From JAPKEZ01 sp047638975 (lineage in GTDB: Bacteria > Planctomycetota > UBA1135): a DNA stretch of 64,000 nucleotides. The DNA is taken from positions 4,669 through 68,668 of the forward strand of contig JBLINB010000004.1 of NCBI GenBank assembly GCA_047638975.1. Direction: 5' to 3'. Numbering within the stretch: the stretch's first letter is position 1; every line of letters starts with the position of its first letter. Shown piece after piece: positions 1 to 8,443 of this stretch. The position numbers and the translations under genes are program-made. The notes beneath the pieces were generated by a model. That model saw nothing but the letters and a program-made list of their open reading frames with translations, had not been told where the DNA came from and did not search any database.

Positions 1-554
1 TAAGCTCCAGTGCGTCCAGCGCGTACGATGCTCGCGATTACCGGTAAGATTCGCAAGAAATACAATCTAAACAAGAAGCGCCATACACGATTTTTAATTG
101 GGAAAAACTCTAGGACAACCAGTCGTCCGTTTGGTTTAAGTACGCGCTGGCATTCTTGAATCGCTAATGCGACATCTTCGACATTACGAATACCAAATGC
201 GATGCTCACGATGTCAAAAGAGTGATCTGCAAACGGTAAATACTGGGCATCAGCTTGCACCCAATCAACACTTACTTTTTTCTTTAAGGCCTTGGCCGGA
301 GCTATAGCCAGCATCTCAAAAGTAAAATCTGCGCCGACGGTATCGCATCCACGGCGCGCGAATTCAATCGCCAAATCGCCGGTGCCACAACACAAATCTA
401 AGACCTTGTCGTTAGCTTGGATATCACTCGCTTTAATAGCACACCGGCGCCACCAACGATCTATACCAAAGCTAAGAAAGCCGTTTAAGAAGTCGTAGCG
501 CTCGGCAATCTCTCCGAACATAGATTGCACTTGCTTCCCAGGAGGAGCTGCCAT
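1..554 (-). CDS. menG: Demethylmenaquinone/ubiquinone C-methyltransferase MenG/UbiE (3' end beyond window)
   Basis: This is a SAM-dependent methyltransferase for the last C-methylation of menaquinone or ubiquinone. I translated it by hand because the frame is open at base 1: 184 residues are visible, against about 230-250 in the family. Visible motifs are the N-terminal MFGEIAERYDFLN block, motif I VLDLCCGTGDLAIE for SAM binding, VQADAQYLPFADHSFDIV, and the family signature IAFGIRNVEDVALAI. The start is the ATG at 554, with no Shine-Dalgarno. A perfect inverted repeat brackets the start codon (listed separately). Whether the quinone is menaquinone or ubiquinone cannot be told from this fragment. 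Confidence 0.9.
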   Translation of the reverse strand, partial: MAAPPGKQVQSMFGEIAERYDFLNGFLSFGIDRWWRRCAIKASDIQANDKVLDLCCGTGDLAIEFARRGCDTVGADFTFEMLAIAPAKALKKKVSVDWVQADAQYLPFADHSFDIVSIAFGIRNVEDVALAIQECQRVLKPNGRLVVLEFFPIKNRVWRFLFRLYFLRILPVIASIVRAGRTGA

Positions 555-586
555 TCAATGAAAGATTATGATTGCCGAGCGCTACG
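494..586 (-). repeat. Perfect 17-bp inverted repeat bracketing the menG start codon
   Basis: CGTAGCGCTCGGCAATC at 494-510 is the exact reverse complement of 570-586, 17 of 17 bases, with 59 bases between. One arm is menG codons for EIAERY; the other lies in the short gap after the upstream lipoprotein gene. In menG mRNA the arms would form a stem whose loop holds the start codon at 554. The repeat is seen directly; any regulatory role is inference. Confidence 0.85.
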
Positions 587-602
587 CGAGTCTCGTTTGT
601 TT

Positions 603-3600
603 TTACTGACGCCAGTAGTGAGCCAATACTGACACACCTTCGGTACGGATAGGCGGTACAGCTACCGTGCCTGCTGTGATGTTTAGCACGTCAATGAAAC
701 CAGCCGATGAGGCAGCAAACAAGAAACGTGGGAGAGAAACTGCTGCGCCTGCTCTAGACAAAGCCTTCGAGCTGTGCGGGACCAAATTTGATCCGCCGAA
801 AACAGAGTAACTGGTGGTTATAGCGCCAAAGTTATTTAAATCATCGACAGCCATGTCACGGATGGATGATGACGAGAATACATCTTTGTATTGCTTGATC
901 ATTAACCATTCTTTACCACGGCGGCTAGGGTCGGCAACTACACCTGGAGACAAACGGATATTAACCGCACCTGTTGGCGATGAGTCTAGCCAGATATCAT
1001 CGATAAAAGCACCGGATGGTGGCGCGTATGCGACAAACACTGAGTGCTTCGACGAACCAGGGTTGATTAAGATTGAACTTGGGTTTTCGAAACCACTGCG
1101 ACCATCTAGTAGTGGCTCGCCAATAAATTCATCAAAGCCAATGCCTTGCAAGCCGTCGGGACCTGATTCGAAAATCTTCATGTCGCCGTTTTGCAGTACA
1201 ACGTATGCGTAGTAAAGGCCTGTGGTGTAGACTGAAGAGCTACGGTCTGTAACAGCCAACAACTTTGGATTGTTTACACCAGCGATGATTTTGCGGACAG
1301 CAAGACCATTGCCTGAGATGATTGCCATTGAATCTGAGCGGTCACAAATCACCAAGATGTCTTCACCCTGTCCTTGCCAAACTAACTGGGTTGGGCCTAA
1401 AGCACGGCGACCATTTTGATCGACTAAACTGACTACCTTAATGTTCTCAAGGAAAGTCGGCGAGAAGGGATCTGTATCGATGAACGTAACAGTCGATGCA
1501 CTATTATTGGATACTGCAAGGATGTTAAGGTCTGGAGAAATGGCGAGGTCGCGTGGACTCACTACAGGCAACTTTTTAATCGTCGTCATGCGGTTTGAGT
1601 TTAGGACCACAATCTCGGAATTAGTTTCGTCAAGTACAAACAGGAAGTGACCGATTTGCTGACGTAACACGAATGTTGGACAACCGGTTTGCGCTGGAGC
1701 TGGCCCCCAGAAGCCGCCATAGTTCACGGATTCTGTAAGCAATCCTGAAGGGGCGAGACCTGATACTGAATTACCAAAAGAGTTACCCGGACCTAGAAGA
1801 CTTGCCAGACCCAGTTGAGTAGGCTCATCAGCCTGAATCAATGGTGAGTAGCAAGAAGGTGCCAATTGTAAACGCGGTGGGTTTGGGTGTGGAGCATTTG
1901 AAATGTTGTTACCACGTCCGCCTTGAGTGCTGAGTGGTATTGTTTGAAATGCCAGACTTGCACAATTATTTTGACCGCCAGCAATACATTCCCAGTTGTT
2001 GTAAGCCAAATCAAGTGGATGCCCTATCATGATATCGGAAATAGACCCCAGGTTTGATGACGCCGTTAGAGCTGTACTTAAAGAAGTATCTTGCGTGAGT
2101 GTAAAGACACCACGTGAACCCGCTGCTAAGGATGTAGTATCAGCAGTAAGCGGTGGGAAAAGACCCTGTAGCCCAAGGTTTGGGTTAAACGGGAACTTCG
2201 TTACGTCGCCGGATACTGGGTTGTTATCAGCATCATAAGCTACGTTATATTGAGTATTAATATAATCGTGAGTCGGATCGCCTGTACCCTGGCCAAAGCC
2301 ATCAAGGTCGAGTACTTTCATACCTTCGTTGGAAGCAATGATAATTGCACCAGGCATAACCGGCGCGTTAACCAAGCCCGGGCAATCAGAACCTACGACG
2401 AACGACACGACTTCTTTTTGGATAGAAGCACCCTCTTGATTACCGAACAAATCTTCAGCAGATTTATTCCAGTAAGTGATTGCTACAGTAGATTGTGCAC
2501 CGAATGGATCTTGCCCAGGGAAAGGCACCACTGGTGAGACGATGTACGTAGTCAAGTTAAATGGACTGACAGGAGCAACGGTATACGCTAAAGGTATTGT
2601 CGTACCTGGCAAGTTTTGCCCAGGAGCTACTGGCGGATAAAATTCAACAGTAAACTCGCTCGACAATGATGGCGGGAATGCGCCAGGAATTGGGCCGACA
2701 GTATGCGGCTGACATGCTTCATTAAATGACCAGAGGATTTCTTCGTCGCAAGGTACATCAATATCAGCGTCTCGTGGGCTGGTAACGATGCGTCCGCCAG
2801 GGCCGTCTAGTAACGTTATAGGTGCACCGCCATCGTCGCCGGCTACAGCAGAAGTAGCAATGCCGCCATTTTCTAGGTAAAAGCCACGTGTTGAACGAAC
2901 ACCACCTTCGACTTCGCCAAGCTCAGTACCTTTGATCACTACGCGGATTGTTTTGTTGGCTGGGAATGTATCGTAGGTTGTTAAATCATCATCGTTATCA
3001 GCAACAAACATAAATGTGCTTTTCGCGATGTAATTACCGGCACTTGCAAAAGCGCCATTTGGGACGCCGCTAGCGGCATCGGAAGTACCAGGAAAACCAA
3101 TACCCGGAGTAATATTTGTGCCGTTGCGACTAAAAGTCAATGCCTCTACTGCTGAAGAGCCACTACCCCTTACCCAACGCTCGCGAGCTGGCCCCGTACC
3201 GAAGTAAGTGTAGCCATTAATGAAAGCGCGACCGGGAATAGGTGTACTCTGGCCAGTTGCTCTGTCGTAAGCAACTACCGTAATAGCACCTGTTAAACCA
3301 TTGTTGGACAGGCCTGATGCCGTAGGGTCAAGAACCGAAGCTTCATCGATATCACCCGTAAAACTAACAACCACAAAATGGTTACCGCTAGCATTAGCTG
3401 GGTTGATAGCAGCTGTTGGCCATGCAACAGGTGGCAAAATTGGGTTCAAGTCAGTGGATGGATTATTGTATAAATCTTCCAGCTGACGTATTTCGATAAG
3501 CTGCGCTGTTGGACCACCTGTTATGGGATCTGCAACTGGAATTACATACGGCAGAAGTCGTCCGAAACCGTTGCTAACTTCAGTTAACGACATGACAGGA

Positions 3601-3701
3601 GCACCGCTGCTGCCGAGTACAGATTCATCCTTACTAAGGCATGACGCAGCTGAGGCGACTACGACGACCGCCAAGGCTTTAGTGAGTTGACTTGAATTCA
3701 T
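603..3701 (-). CDS. Giant exported lipoprotein with Ig-like and YVTN-type propeller regions
   Basis: The product is 1032 residues. The N-terminus is a signal peptide ending in SAASC (Cys21), so it is probably a lipoprotein, though the lipobox is not ideal. Residues about 100-450 look like repeated bacterial Ig-like modules, for example SFTGDIDEASVLDP, with Gly/Pro-rich linkers. Residues about 690-1000 resemble YncE/YVTN propeller blades such as FLFVLDETNSEIVVLNSN and DLAISPDLNILAVSNN. Paired Cys residues suggest extracytoplasmic disulfides. Large surface proteins like this are common in planctomycetes. The gene is divergent from ruvB and upstream of menG. The ligand is unknown; adhesion or envelope structure is a guess. 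Confidence 0.75.
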   Translation of the reverse strand: MNSSQLTKALAVVVVASAASCLSKDESVLGSSGAPVMSLTEVSNGFGRLLPYVIPVADPITGGPTAQLIEIRQLEDLYNNPSTDLNPILPPVAWPTAAINPANASGNHFVVVSFTGDIDEASVLDPTASGLSNNGLTGAITVVAYDRATGQSTPIPGRAFINGYTYFGTGPARERWVRGSGSSAVEALTFSRNGTNITPGIGFPGTSDAASGVPNGAFASAGNYIAKSTFMFVADNDDDLTTYDTFPANKTIRVVIKGTELGEVEGGVRSTRGFYLENGGIATSAVAGDDGGAPITLLDGPGGRIVTSPRDADIDVPCDEEILWSFNEACQPHTVGPIPGAFPPSLSSEFTVEFYPPVAPGQNLPGTTIPLAYTVAPVSPFNLTTYIVSPVVPFPGQDPFGAQSTVAITYWNKSAEDLFGNQEGASIQKEVVSFVVGSDCPGLVNAPVMPGAIIIASNEGMKVLDLDGFGQGTGDPTHDYINTQYNVAYDADNNPVSGDVTKFPFNPNLGLQGLFPPLTADTTSLAAGSRGVFTLTQDTSLSTALTASSNLGSISDIMIGHPLDLAYNNWECIAGGQNNCASLAFQTIPLSTQGGRGNNISNAPHPNPPRLQLAPSCYSPLIQADEPTQLGLASLLGPGNSFGNSVSGLAPSGLLTESVNYGGFWGPAPAQTGCPTFVLRQQIGHFLFVLDETNSEIVVLNSNRMTTIKKLPVVSPRDLAISPDLNILAVSNNSASTVTFIDTDPFSPTFLENIKVVSLVDQNGRRALGPTQLVWQGQGEDILVICDRSDSMAIISGNGLAVRKIIAGVNNPKLLAVTDRSSSVYTTGLYYAYVVLQNGDMKIFESGPDGLQGIGFDEFIGEPLLDGRSGFENPSSILINPGSSKHSVFVAYAPPSGAFIDDIWLDSSPTGAVNIRLSPGVVADPSRRGKEWLMIKQYKDVFSSSSIRDMAVDDLNNFGAITTSYSVFGGSNLVPHSSKALSRAGAAVSLPRFLFAASSAGFIDVLNITAGTVAVPPIRTEGVSVLAHYWRQ

Positions 3702-3807
3702 TATGTTAATTGTTTTGACTAAGGAGGGTTTAGCTACTTAGGGCAATTATCATGCCATGTTTTTATGCCCTTGACTAGTAATTTAAGCGACTAAACTGTT
3801 TTTTTTC

Positions 3808-3834
3808 GCACACTAGTGAGCGTTTTTGCACACT
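3808..3834 (+). repeat. GCACACT direct repeat upstream of ruvB
   Basis: GCACACT occurs at 3808-3814 and 3828-3834, exactly 20 bp apart. Each copy is preceded by a T-tract. The pair lies in the 155-bp divergent region between the giant lipoprotein and ruvB, 22 bp before the ruvB start. The phasing on one helix face suits a dimeric regulator or an AT-rich promoter element, but no known operator was recognised. Confidence 0.4.
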
Positions 3835-3856
3835 GCCGCTAGAAATTGGCTCTCGG

Positions 3857-4882
3857 ATGAGTCAGACTCTAGGAATGGCAGAAGAATCATCCTTCACTCT
3901 CGGAGTTGCAGCATCCACAGAAAGTGAATACGAACGCACGCTCAGCCCGAAAGATTTTAGCGATTTTCTAGGGCAGAAAGAGCTTTTAGCCCCCTTAAAG
4001 CTCATGATTAAGGCATGCCAGCAGCGGGACGAGGTTCTTGAGCACCTATTATTTACCGGGCAGCCTGGTCTAGGGAAGACTTCTTTGGCACTTGCCCTTG
4101 GCAGCGAGATGAAACGCCCTTTAAAAATAATTTCAGGCCCAGCACTGAATCGCGCCAAAGATTTAGTGGGTATTTTGAGTCAGCTTGAATTTGGGACAAT
4201 CCTTTTCATCGATGAAATCCATCGTATGAACATCGAAATCGAAGAATATCTGTATGGAGCGATGGATCGCTTCCAGATTGAGTGGACTTTTGATAGTGGC
4301 GAGCACGCTCGTTTGCTCAAGCTTGATATCAAACCTTTTACCCTAGTCGGCGCCACTACCCGCGAAGCTTTGCTGAGTGCGCCATTCCGTTCGCGTTTTG
4401 GACACCGCTTGGCGTTTAGTCCCTATGCACACGATGCCATTTGCCAAATACTGCTGCGTTCCTCCAAGCTACTCAATATCGAGTTAGAAGATAACGCTGC
4501 ACAAAGCTTGGCCAAATTTTCACGTGGCACACCACGCATCGCAAATCGTTTATTGCGCCGCGCCCGCGATCTAGCTCAAGTTAATTTTGCTGGCGTCATC
4601 AATCAACAATGCTGCGATCAAACTTTGGAGATGCTTGGCATCGACAGCAACGGGCTTGAAGACACCGACCGCAAAGTATTAGCAGCTCTGTATAACTCAG
4701 AAGACGGAAGGCCTTTAGGTTTAAAAAACTTAAGCGTCGCAGCTAACGAAGCAGAAGACACTTTAGCCGAAGTTATCGAACCGTGGTTAATTCGCCAAGG
4801 TTTCATGCAGCGTACTCCTCAAGGACGCCTATTAACGACTGCCGGAAGAAATGCTTTAGGTGTGTCAGCTGCTGATGAATAA
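3857..4882 (+). CDS. ruvB: Holliday junction branch migration ATPase RuvB
   Basis: RuvB is the AAA+ hexameric motor that drives Holliday junction branch migration with RuvA. The 341 residues match the family length. Visible motifs: Walker A GQPGLGKTS at about 68-76, Walker B LFIDEIHRM, sensor I GATTREALLSAPFRSRFG with the arginine finger, sensor II GTPRIANRLLRRARD, and a C-terminal winged helix (EDGRPLGLKNLS to IRQGFMQRTPQGR). ruvA and ruvC are not adjacent. The gene leads a + strand operon with spoIID and tgt; its stop overlaps the next start (ATGAATAA). No Shine-Dalgarno precedes the ATG. Confidence 0.97.
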   Translation: MSQTLGMAEESSFTLGVAASTESEYERTLSPKDFSDFLGQKELLAPLKLMIKACQQRDEVLEHLLFTGQPGLGKTSLALALGSEMKRPLKIISGPALNRAKDLVGILSQLEFGTILFIDEIHRMNIEIEEYLYGAMDRFQIEWTFDSGEHARLLKLDIKPFTLVGATTREALLSAPFRSRFGHRLAFSPYAHDAICQILLRSSKLLNIELEDNAAQSLAKFSRGTPRIANRLLRRARDLAQVNFAGVINQQCCDQTLEMLGIDSNGLEDTDRKVLAALYNSEDGRPLGLKNLSVAANEAEDTLAEVIEPWLIRQGFMQRTPQGRLLTTAGRNALGVSAADE

Positions 4883-6065
4883 AACGCTGGCTATTCTTTT
4901 TGTCGGCATTTTCAGTGTACTGATTATGTTATTAGCTCAAGTTTTTTCCGTGTCCGCGCCTACCCCTGACGTCGTTAATCCAAAAGTCACTGTACGCCTG
5001 CAGTCGATTAAACTTGGCGAGTCTATACCTTTAGAGATAAGTGGCCGTTGGCAAATGGTTGACACTAGAAATGAGAATGTGTTAATCGAACGTGACAATT
5101 TCCAAGGAAACCTCGCATGCGACATCACTGGCCCGCAATTAGGCGCCTATGCTAGTAATCGCGACTATATTCATCTAAGCTTCGACAGCAAATCATCATT
5201 AAGGTTGAATTATTTCAGTTACCCTGGCGATTTAATCATTGAGGTTGAGCGTGACAAAGACAATCAGCCGAAAGAAATGCAGCTATTTTTGGAACTAGAT
5301 CTCGAAGACTATGTACTAGGTGTTATCTGCGGCGAGTTGCCCTCGCAGACACCGAATATCGGCGCTGCACTTGCAGCTCAAGCTGTTGCAGCACGTACCT
5401 ATGCTATTTACAAGATACAACAGGGCAAGCGCTTGCGCGGAGATTCTCGCGACCAAGTTTATATTGGTAGTGATTACTATACGCAACAAGCGCGTGATGC
5501 TGCGCACCTGACATCGGGCCTGGTCCTAAAAGAGAACGCTGCTGTTTTGCCAAGTTTTTTTCATCGTAGTTGCGGAGGTGGCACCACTGACGCAAAACTA
5601 GCTGATTTTAGCAAACAGTACCTTCAAGGGCTTAGCGGAAATCCAGATTCAGAGTGCGCCGATGTATATCAACGTTGGGCGCGCACGATTGATGTAAACA
5701 GACTCGACAAGCTAAGCACCGATCTTAATTTAGGCGATAGTTTATTAGCATTGAATACTGTGACTAAAGATAAATATCAGCGCCGCTTAATGATGCGCCT
5801 ACAAGGCAAAAAAGGCCACCGCGATGTTACCGGAGAGTTTGTACGTGCGCGCCTCGGATTGCCTTCAATGATTTGGCATGCTCTAATCATCAACCCTGAC
5901 GGTTCCATTACAATAACCGGTTCTGGACACGGTCATGGTATTGGCCTGTGCCAAGAAGGAGCAATGCGGCGTGCCACTCAAGGCGCAGATTATGCCTCCA
6001 TTTTACAGCACTATTACCCTAGTGCCGAAGTTGCAGTATTAACAGCAAAACTATTTAACCAATGA
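4875..6065 (+). CDS. SpoIID/LytB-domain exported peptidoglycan enzyme
   Basis: The product is 396 residues. I start at the ATG at 4875, which overlaps the ruvB stop and opens a signal anchor (MNKTLAILFVGIFSVLIMLLA). The SpoIID domain spans about 135-390: EDYVLGVICGELPSQ with the Glu matching the catalytic Glu of SpoIID lytic transglycosylases, QAVAARTYAIYK, RSCGGGTTDAK, and the terminal GSGHGHGIGLCQEGA block. SpoIID cleaves denuded glycan strands, and homologues also occur in non-sporulating bacteria including Chlamydiales. A role in septal peptidoglycan remodelling is plausible; sporulation is not implied. The stop overlaps tgt by ATGA. Confidence 0.85.
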   Translation: MNKTLAILFVGIFSVLIMLLAQVFSVSAPTPDVVNPKVTVRLQSIKLGESIPLEISGRWQMVDTRNENVLIERDNFQGNLACDITGPQLGAYASNRDYIHLSFDSKSSLRLNYFSYPGDLIIEVERDKDNQPKEMQLFLELDLEDYVLGVICGELPSQTPNIGAALAAQAVAARTYAIYKIQQGKRLRGDSRDQVYIGSDYYTQQARDAAHLTSGLVLKENAAVLPSFFHRSCGGGTTDAKLADFSKQYLQGLSGNPDSECADVYQRWARTIDVNRLDKLSTDLNLGDSLLALNTVTKDKYQRRLMMRLQGKKGHRDVTGEFVRARLGLPSMIWHALIINPDGSITITGSGHGHGIGLCQEGAMRRATQGADYASILQHYYPSAEVAVLTAKLFNQ

Positions 6066-7189
6066 GTTTGAATTTTCGTTTACATCACGGCGAGTCCTCT
6101 ACGCCACGCCTCGGAACTTTGCACACACCACACGGTGATGTCGCAACACCGCAATTTATGCCAGTTGCCACCCGCGGTATTATGCGCGGTCCGTGGCCGC
6201 AAACTTTAAAGCCGATGGGCGTTGAAATGATGTTGGCGAATAGCTTCCATTTATTCGCACGGCCTGGCACCGAAATCATCACTCAACTTGGTGGCCTGCA
6301 TAAGGCTATGGCATGGGACGGCCCGATACTCACCGACTCTGGCGGTTTTCAAGCGTTTTCGTTAGAGACGTCAAAGATTAACGACAAAGGCGTCATGATG
6401 CGCCACCCTGTAAATGGTGCGCACGTCAGTTGGACGCCAGAATTCGCCTTCAATGTGCAGCGCGACTTGGGCCCAGATGTGGCAATGCTACTTGATGAGT
6501 GCCCCGCTGATCCACGTGATCGCGACTCGGTGGCAACGGCAATTCGCCGAACTATTGATTGGGCCAAGCGGCAACGTAACTTACACGAACAGCGCGGTGG
6601 CGTCGACAGCGGGCAGGCGCAGTTCGGCATCGTGCAAGGCGGAGTCTTTCAAGATTTGCGCGAAGAATGCGCCAGTAAGTTAATAGAATTAGATTTCGAT
6701 GGCTATGCTGTCGGCGGTGTCTCGGTCGGTGAAGGTCATCAAGCAATGATGGACGGCGTGCGTTTTTCTACCGGGTTATTGCCGCGCGATAAAGTGCGCT
6801 ATTTAATGGGAGTCGGAACTCCACTCGATTTAGTTGAATCGGTTGCACGTGGTATCGATATTTTTGATTGCGTTTACCCGACTCGCAGTGGACGTTATGG
6901 TTCGTTCATGACTGACGAAGGCATGCAACATCTACATAACGCGCGCTTCGCGACAGATACTCGTCCACTAATGGAAGGTTGCGAATGTGACGCCTGTTTA
7001 ACCAAAATGCCGCGCGGCATGCTGCGTGCTACTTTGAAAGAACGCGAAATCGTTGCAGCATCGATGTTAGCCCACCACAATTTGCATTACCTGATTAAAC
7101 TAATGGCGCGCATTCGTATCGCAATTGCTGACGGTAGTTTTGAACAATTGCGCGCACAAATCGTCGCCGCTTATCCTGTTAAAGGCTAG
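6062..7189 (+). CDS. tgt: Queuine/preQ1 tRNA-guanine transglycosylase
   Basis: Tgt exchanges guanine-34 for preQ1 in GUN-anticodon tRNAs. The 375 residues fit the family. Visible: catalytic TDSGGFQAFSLE, GIVQGGVFQDLREE, GYAVGGVSVGEG, MGVGTPLDLVESVARGIDIFDCVYPTR, and the zinc site CECDAC plus a His in HHNLHYLIKL. The tRNA-recognition block reads PTRSGRYGSFMT where most relatives have PTRNxRNG. It is the last gene of ruvB-spoIID-tgt, joined by an ATGA overlap, and overlaps the convergent next gene by 11 bp. Another queuosine gene, queE, is at 40079. Confidence 0.96.
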   Translation: MSLNFRLHHGESSTPRLGTLHTPHGDVATPQFMPVATRGIMRGPWPQTLKPMGVEMMLANSFHLFARPGTEIITQLGGLHKAMAWDGPILTDSGGFQAFSLETSKINDKGVMMRHPVNGAHVSWTPEFAFNVQRDLGPDVAMLLDECPADPRDRDSVATAIRRTIDWAKRQRNLHEQRGGVDSGQAQFGIVQGGVFQDLREECASKLIELDFDGYAVGGVSVGEGHQAMMDGVRFSTGLLPRDKVRYLMGVGTPLDLVESVARGIDIFDCVYPTRSGRYGSFMTDEGMQHLHNARFATDTRPLMEGCECDACLTKMPRGMLRATLKEREIVAASMLAHHNLHYLIKLMARIRIAIADGSFEQLRAQIVAAYPVKG

Positions 7190-8405
7190 CAGCTTTCGGC
7201 ATTAAGCGTAGCTCGCTAATCTCAAAGACTGGACGGCTGTCGTTACCGGGTGTCACCTGCCAAGAGCCACGTACAATTACCTGGCGGTTAGCAAAGTCGC
7301 GCAACTTATAATGAGAATCAGGCGACTCTAGTAAATAGTTACTTTTACCGCGCACGATCTCGAATGGATAATTCGACTGCCCACGTGGACGGAATTCGAT
7401 CCAGCCAACTACGATGTCGTTGGTGCCAAGGGTCGTGTCTCTTGAGAACGATGCACGATCGCGCAATTTTCTAAGCGCAGGATTAAGATTGCCTTTACGT
7501 GCTAAAGGAGTGTCAATTATTTCGTTATCAATGCGCGATAAATAGTAACTGCGCATGCCGTCGATTTTAGCAAATGCTGCTCGTGCCGTTTTCACATGCC
7601 CAGGATTGCTTGCATGCCATAGCACGTATGCGAGCTGGGCTTCGAGAGTCGAAATAAAATCGAAATCGTAGGTGTGGTAATCTTTAACGACCTTACGGCC
7701 GAGTTGTTCTAGCGCAGGGATTGCGAATTTAAAAAAAGCTTCGGGATTAACAGCGATTGCGCCTTCGTCGAAACTACTTAACGTTGGTGGTGCAAGGACT
7801 ACCGTAGCTGAAGCTGTGGCGGCAGTAACTTTATCATTGTCGGTAACGATTGCTTCTTCAATCATTTCTTCGACGACTTCTTCAGCCGGCACTTCAACCT
7901 CAACTACTGAGATTGCTAAACGCTGTGCCAAGTGCTCTTGCCATGCCGCATCTAAGTTATCTTTACTTCTAATAATCGACGCTGAAAGAACCCACGCTGC
8001 CATTGATTCAGGAGCGCGAACTTTTATCCATTCTTCCTCGATAACTAATGGCACCAAATCGCAATCCCAAGGAAATAAACCCAACGGGTGCGAAGCTGTA
8101 GCCGTCGACGGCAGTGGACGTGCGCGAATGCGTGAACCCGTTACGTGATAGATGCCCTGCTCCGCATCTAATTCGGTTAGGCTTTTGTAAACCCACAGAT
8201 CATATCCACCAGGTATTTGTACCTTTGACCACGGATACATCTCGGCAACAACCTTTAAAGGTGTATCTTTTGCCGCTGTAAAGACCACAGCCGATTTCGA
8301 GTCGTAAAAGGCGTGTATTTTTGCACTATCCGCACTAATGGTCGCATAAGCGAAATCGGTGCTAGATTGCATGGCGCACAAGCTAAGTAGTAATCCGGCT
8401 AACAT
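7179..8405 (-). CDS. Exported SH3-like domain protein of unknown function
   Basis: The product is 408 residues. An N-terminal hydrophobic segment (MLAGLLLSLCAM) suggests export. Residues about 25-150 hold two SH3-like repeats, seen in AKDTPLKVVAEMYPWSKVQIPGGYDLWVY and DCDLVPLVIEEEWIKVRAPESMAAWVLSAS. A linker with EVEVPAEEVVEEMIEEAIV follows, then a helical region and a C-terminal beta-rich domain (GWIEFRPRGQSNYPFEIVRGK to QVIVRGSWQVTP). SH3-like repeats often bind envelope polymers. I do not recognise the whole protein. Its 3' end overlaps tgt tail to tail by 11 bp. Confidence 0.7.
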   Translation of the reverse strand: MLAGLLLSLCAMQSSTDFAYATISADSAKIHAFYDSKSAVVFTAAKDTPLKVVAEMYPWSKVQIPGGYDLWVYKSLTELDAEQGIYHVTGSRIRARPLPSTATASHPLGLFPWDCDLVPLVIEEEWIKVRAPESMAAWVLSASIIRSKDNLDAAWQEHLAQRLAISVVEVEVPAEEVVEEMIEEAIVTDNDKVTAATASATVVLAPPTLSSFDEGAIAVNPEAFFKFAIPALEQLGRKVVKDYHTYDFDFISTLEAQLAYVLWHASNPGHVKTARAAFAKIDGMRSYYLSRIDNEIIDTPLARKGNLNPALRKLRDRASFSRDTTLGTNDIVVGWIEFRPRGQSNYPFEIVRGKSNYLLESPDSHYKLRDFANRQVIVRGSWQVTPGNDSRPVFEISELRLMPKAASL

Positions 8406-8443
8406 GCCTACAGTTTCGCGCTGCGCAGCTTAATTATCAATTA

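Noticed and set aside
3721..3762. AAGGAGGG on the + strand as a ribosome binding site
   Set aside because: No reading frame of useful length starts at a proper distance; the next ATG is 23 bp away and gives only eight codons.
8420..8429. Palindrome GCTGCGCAGC between two minus-strand genes
   Set aside because: Only 10 bp, no T-run, no second copy; likely chance.
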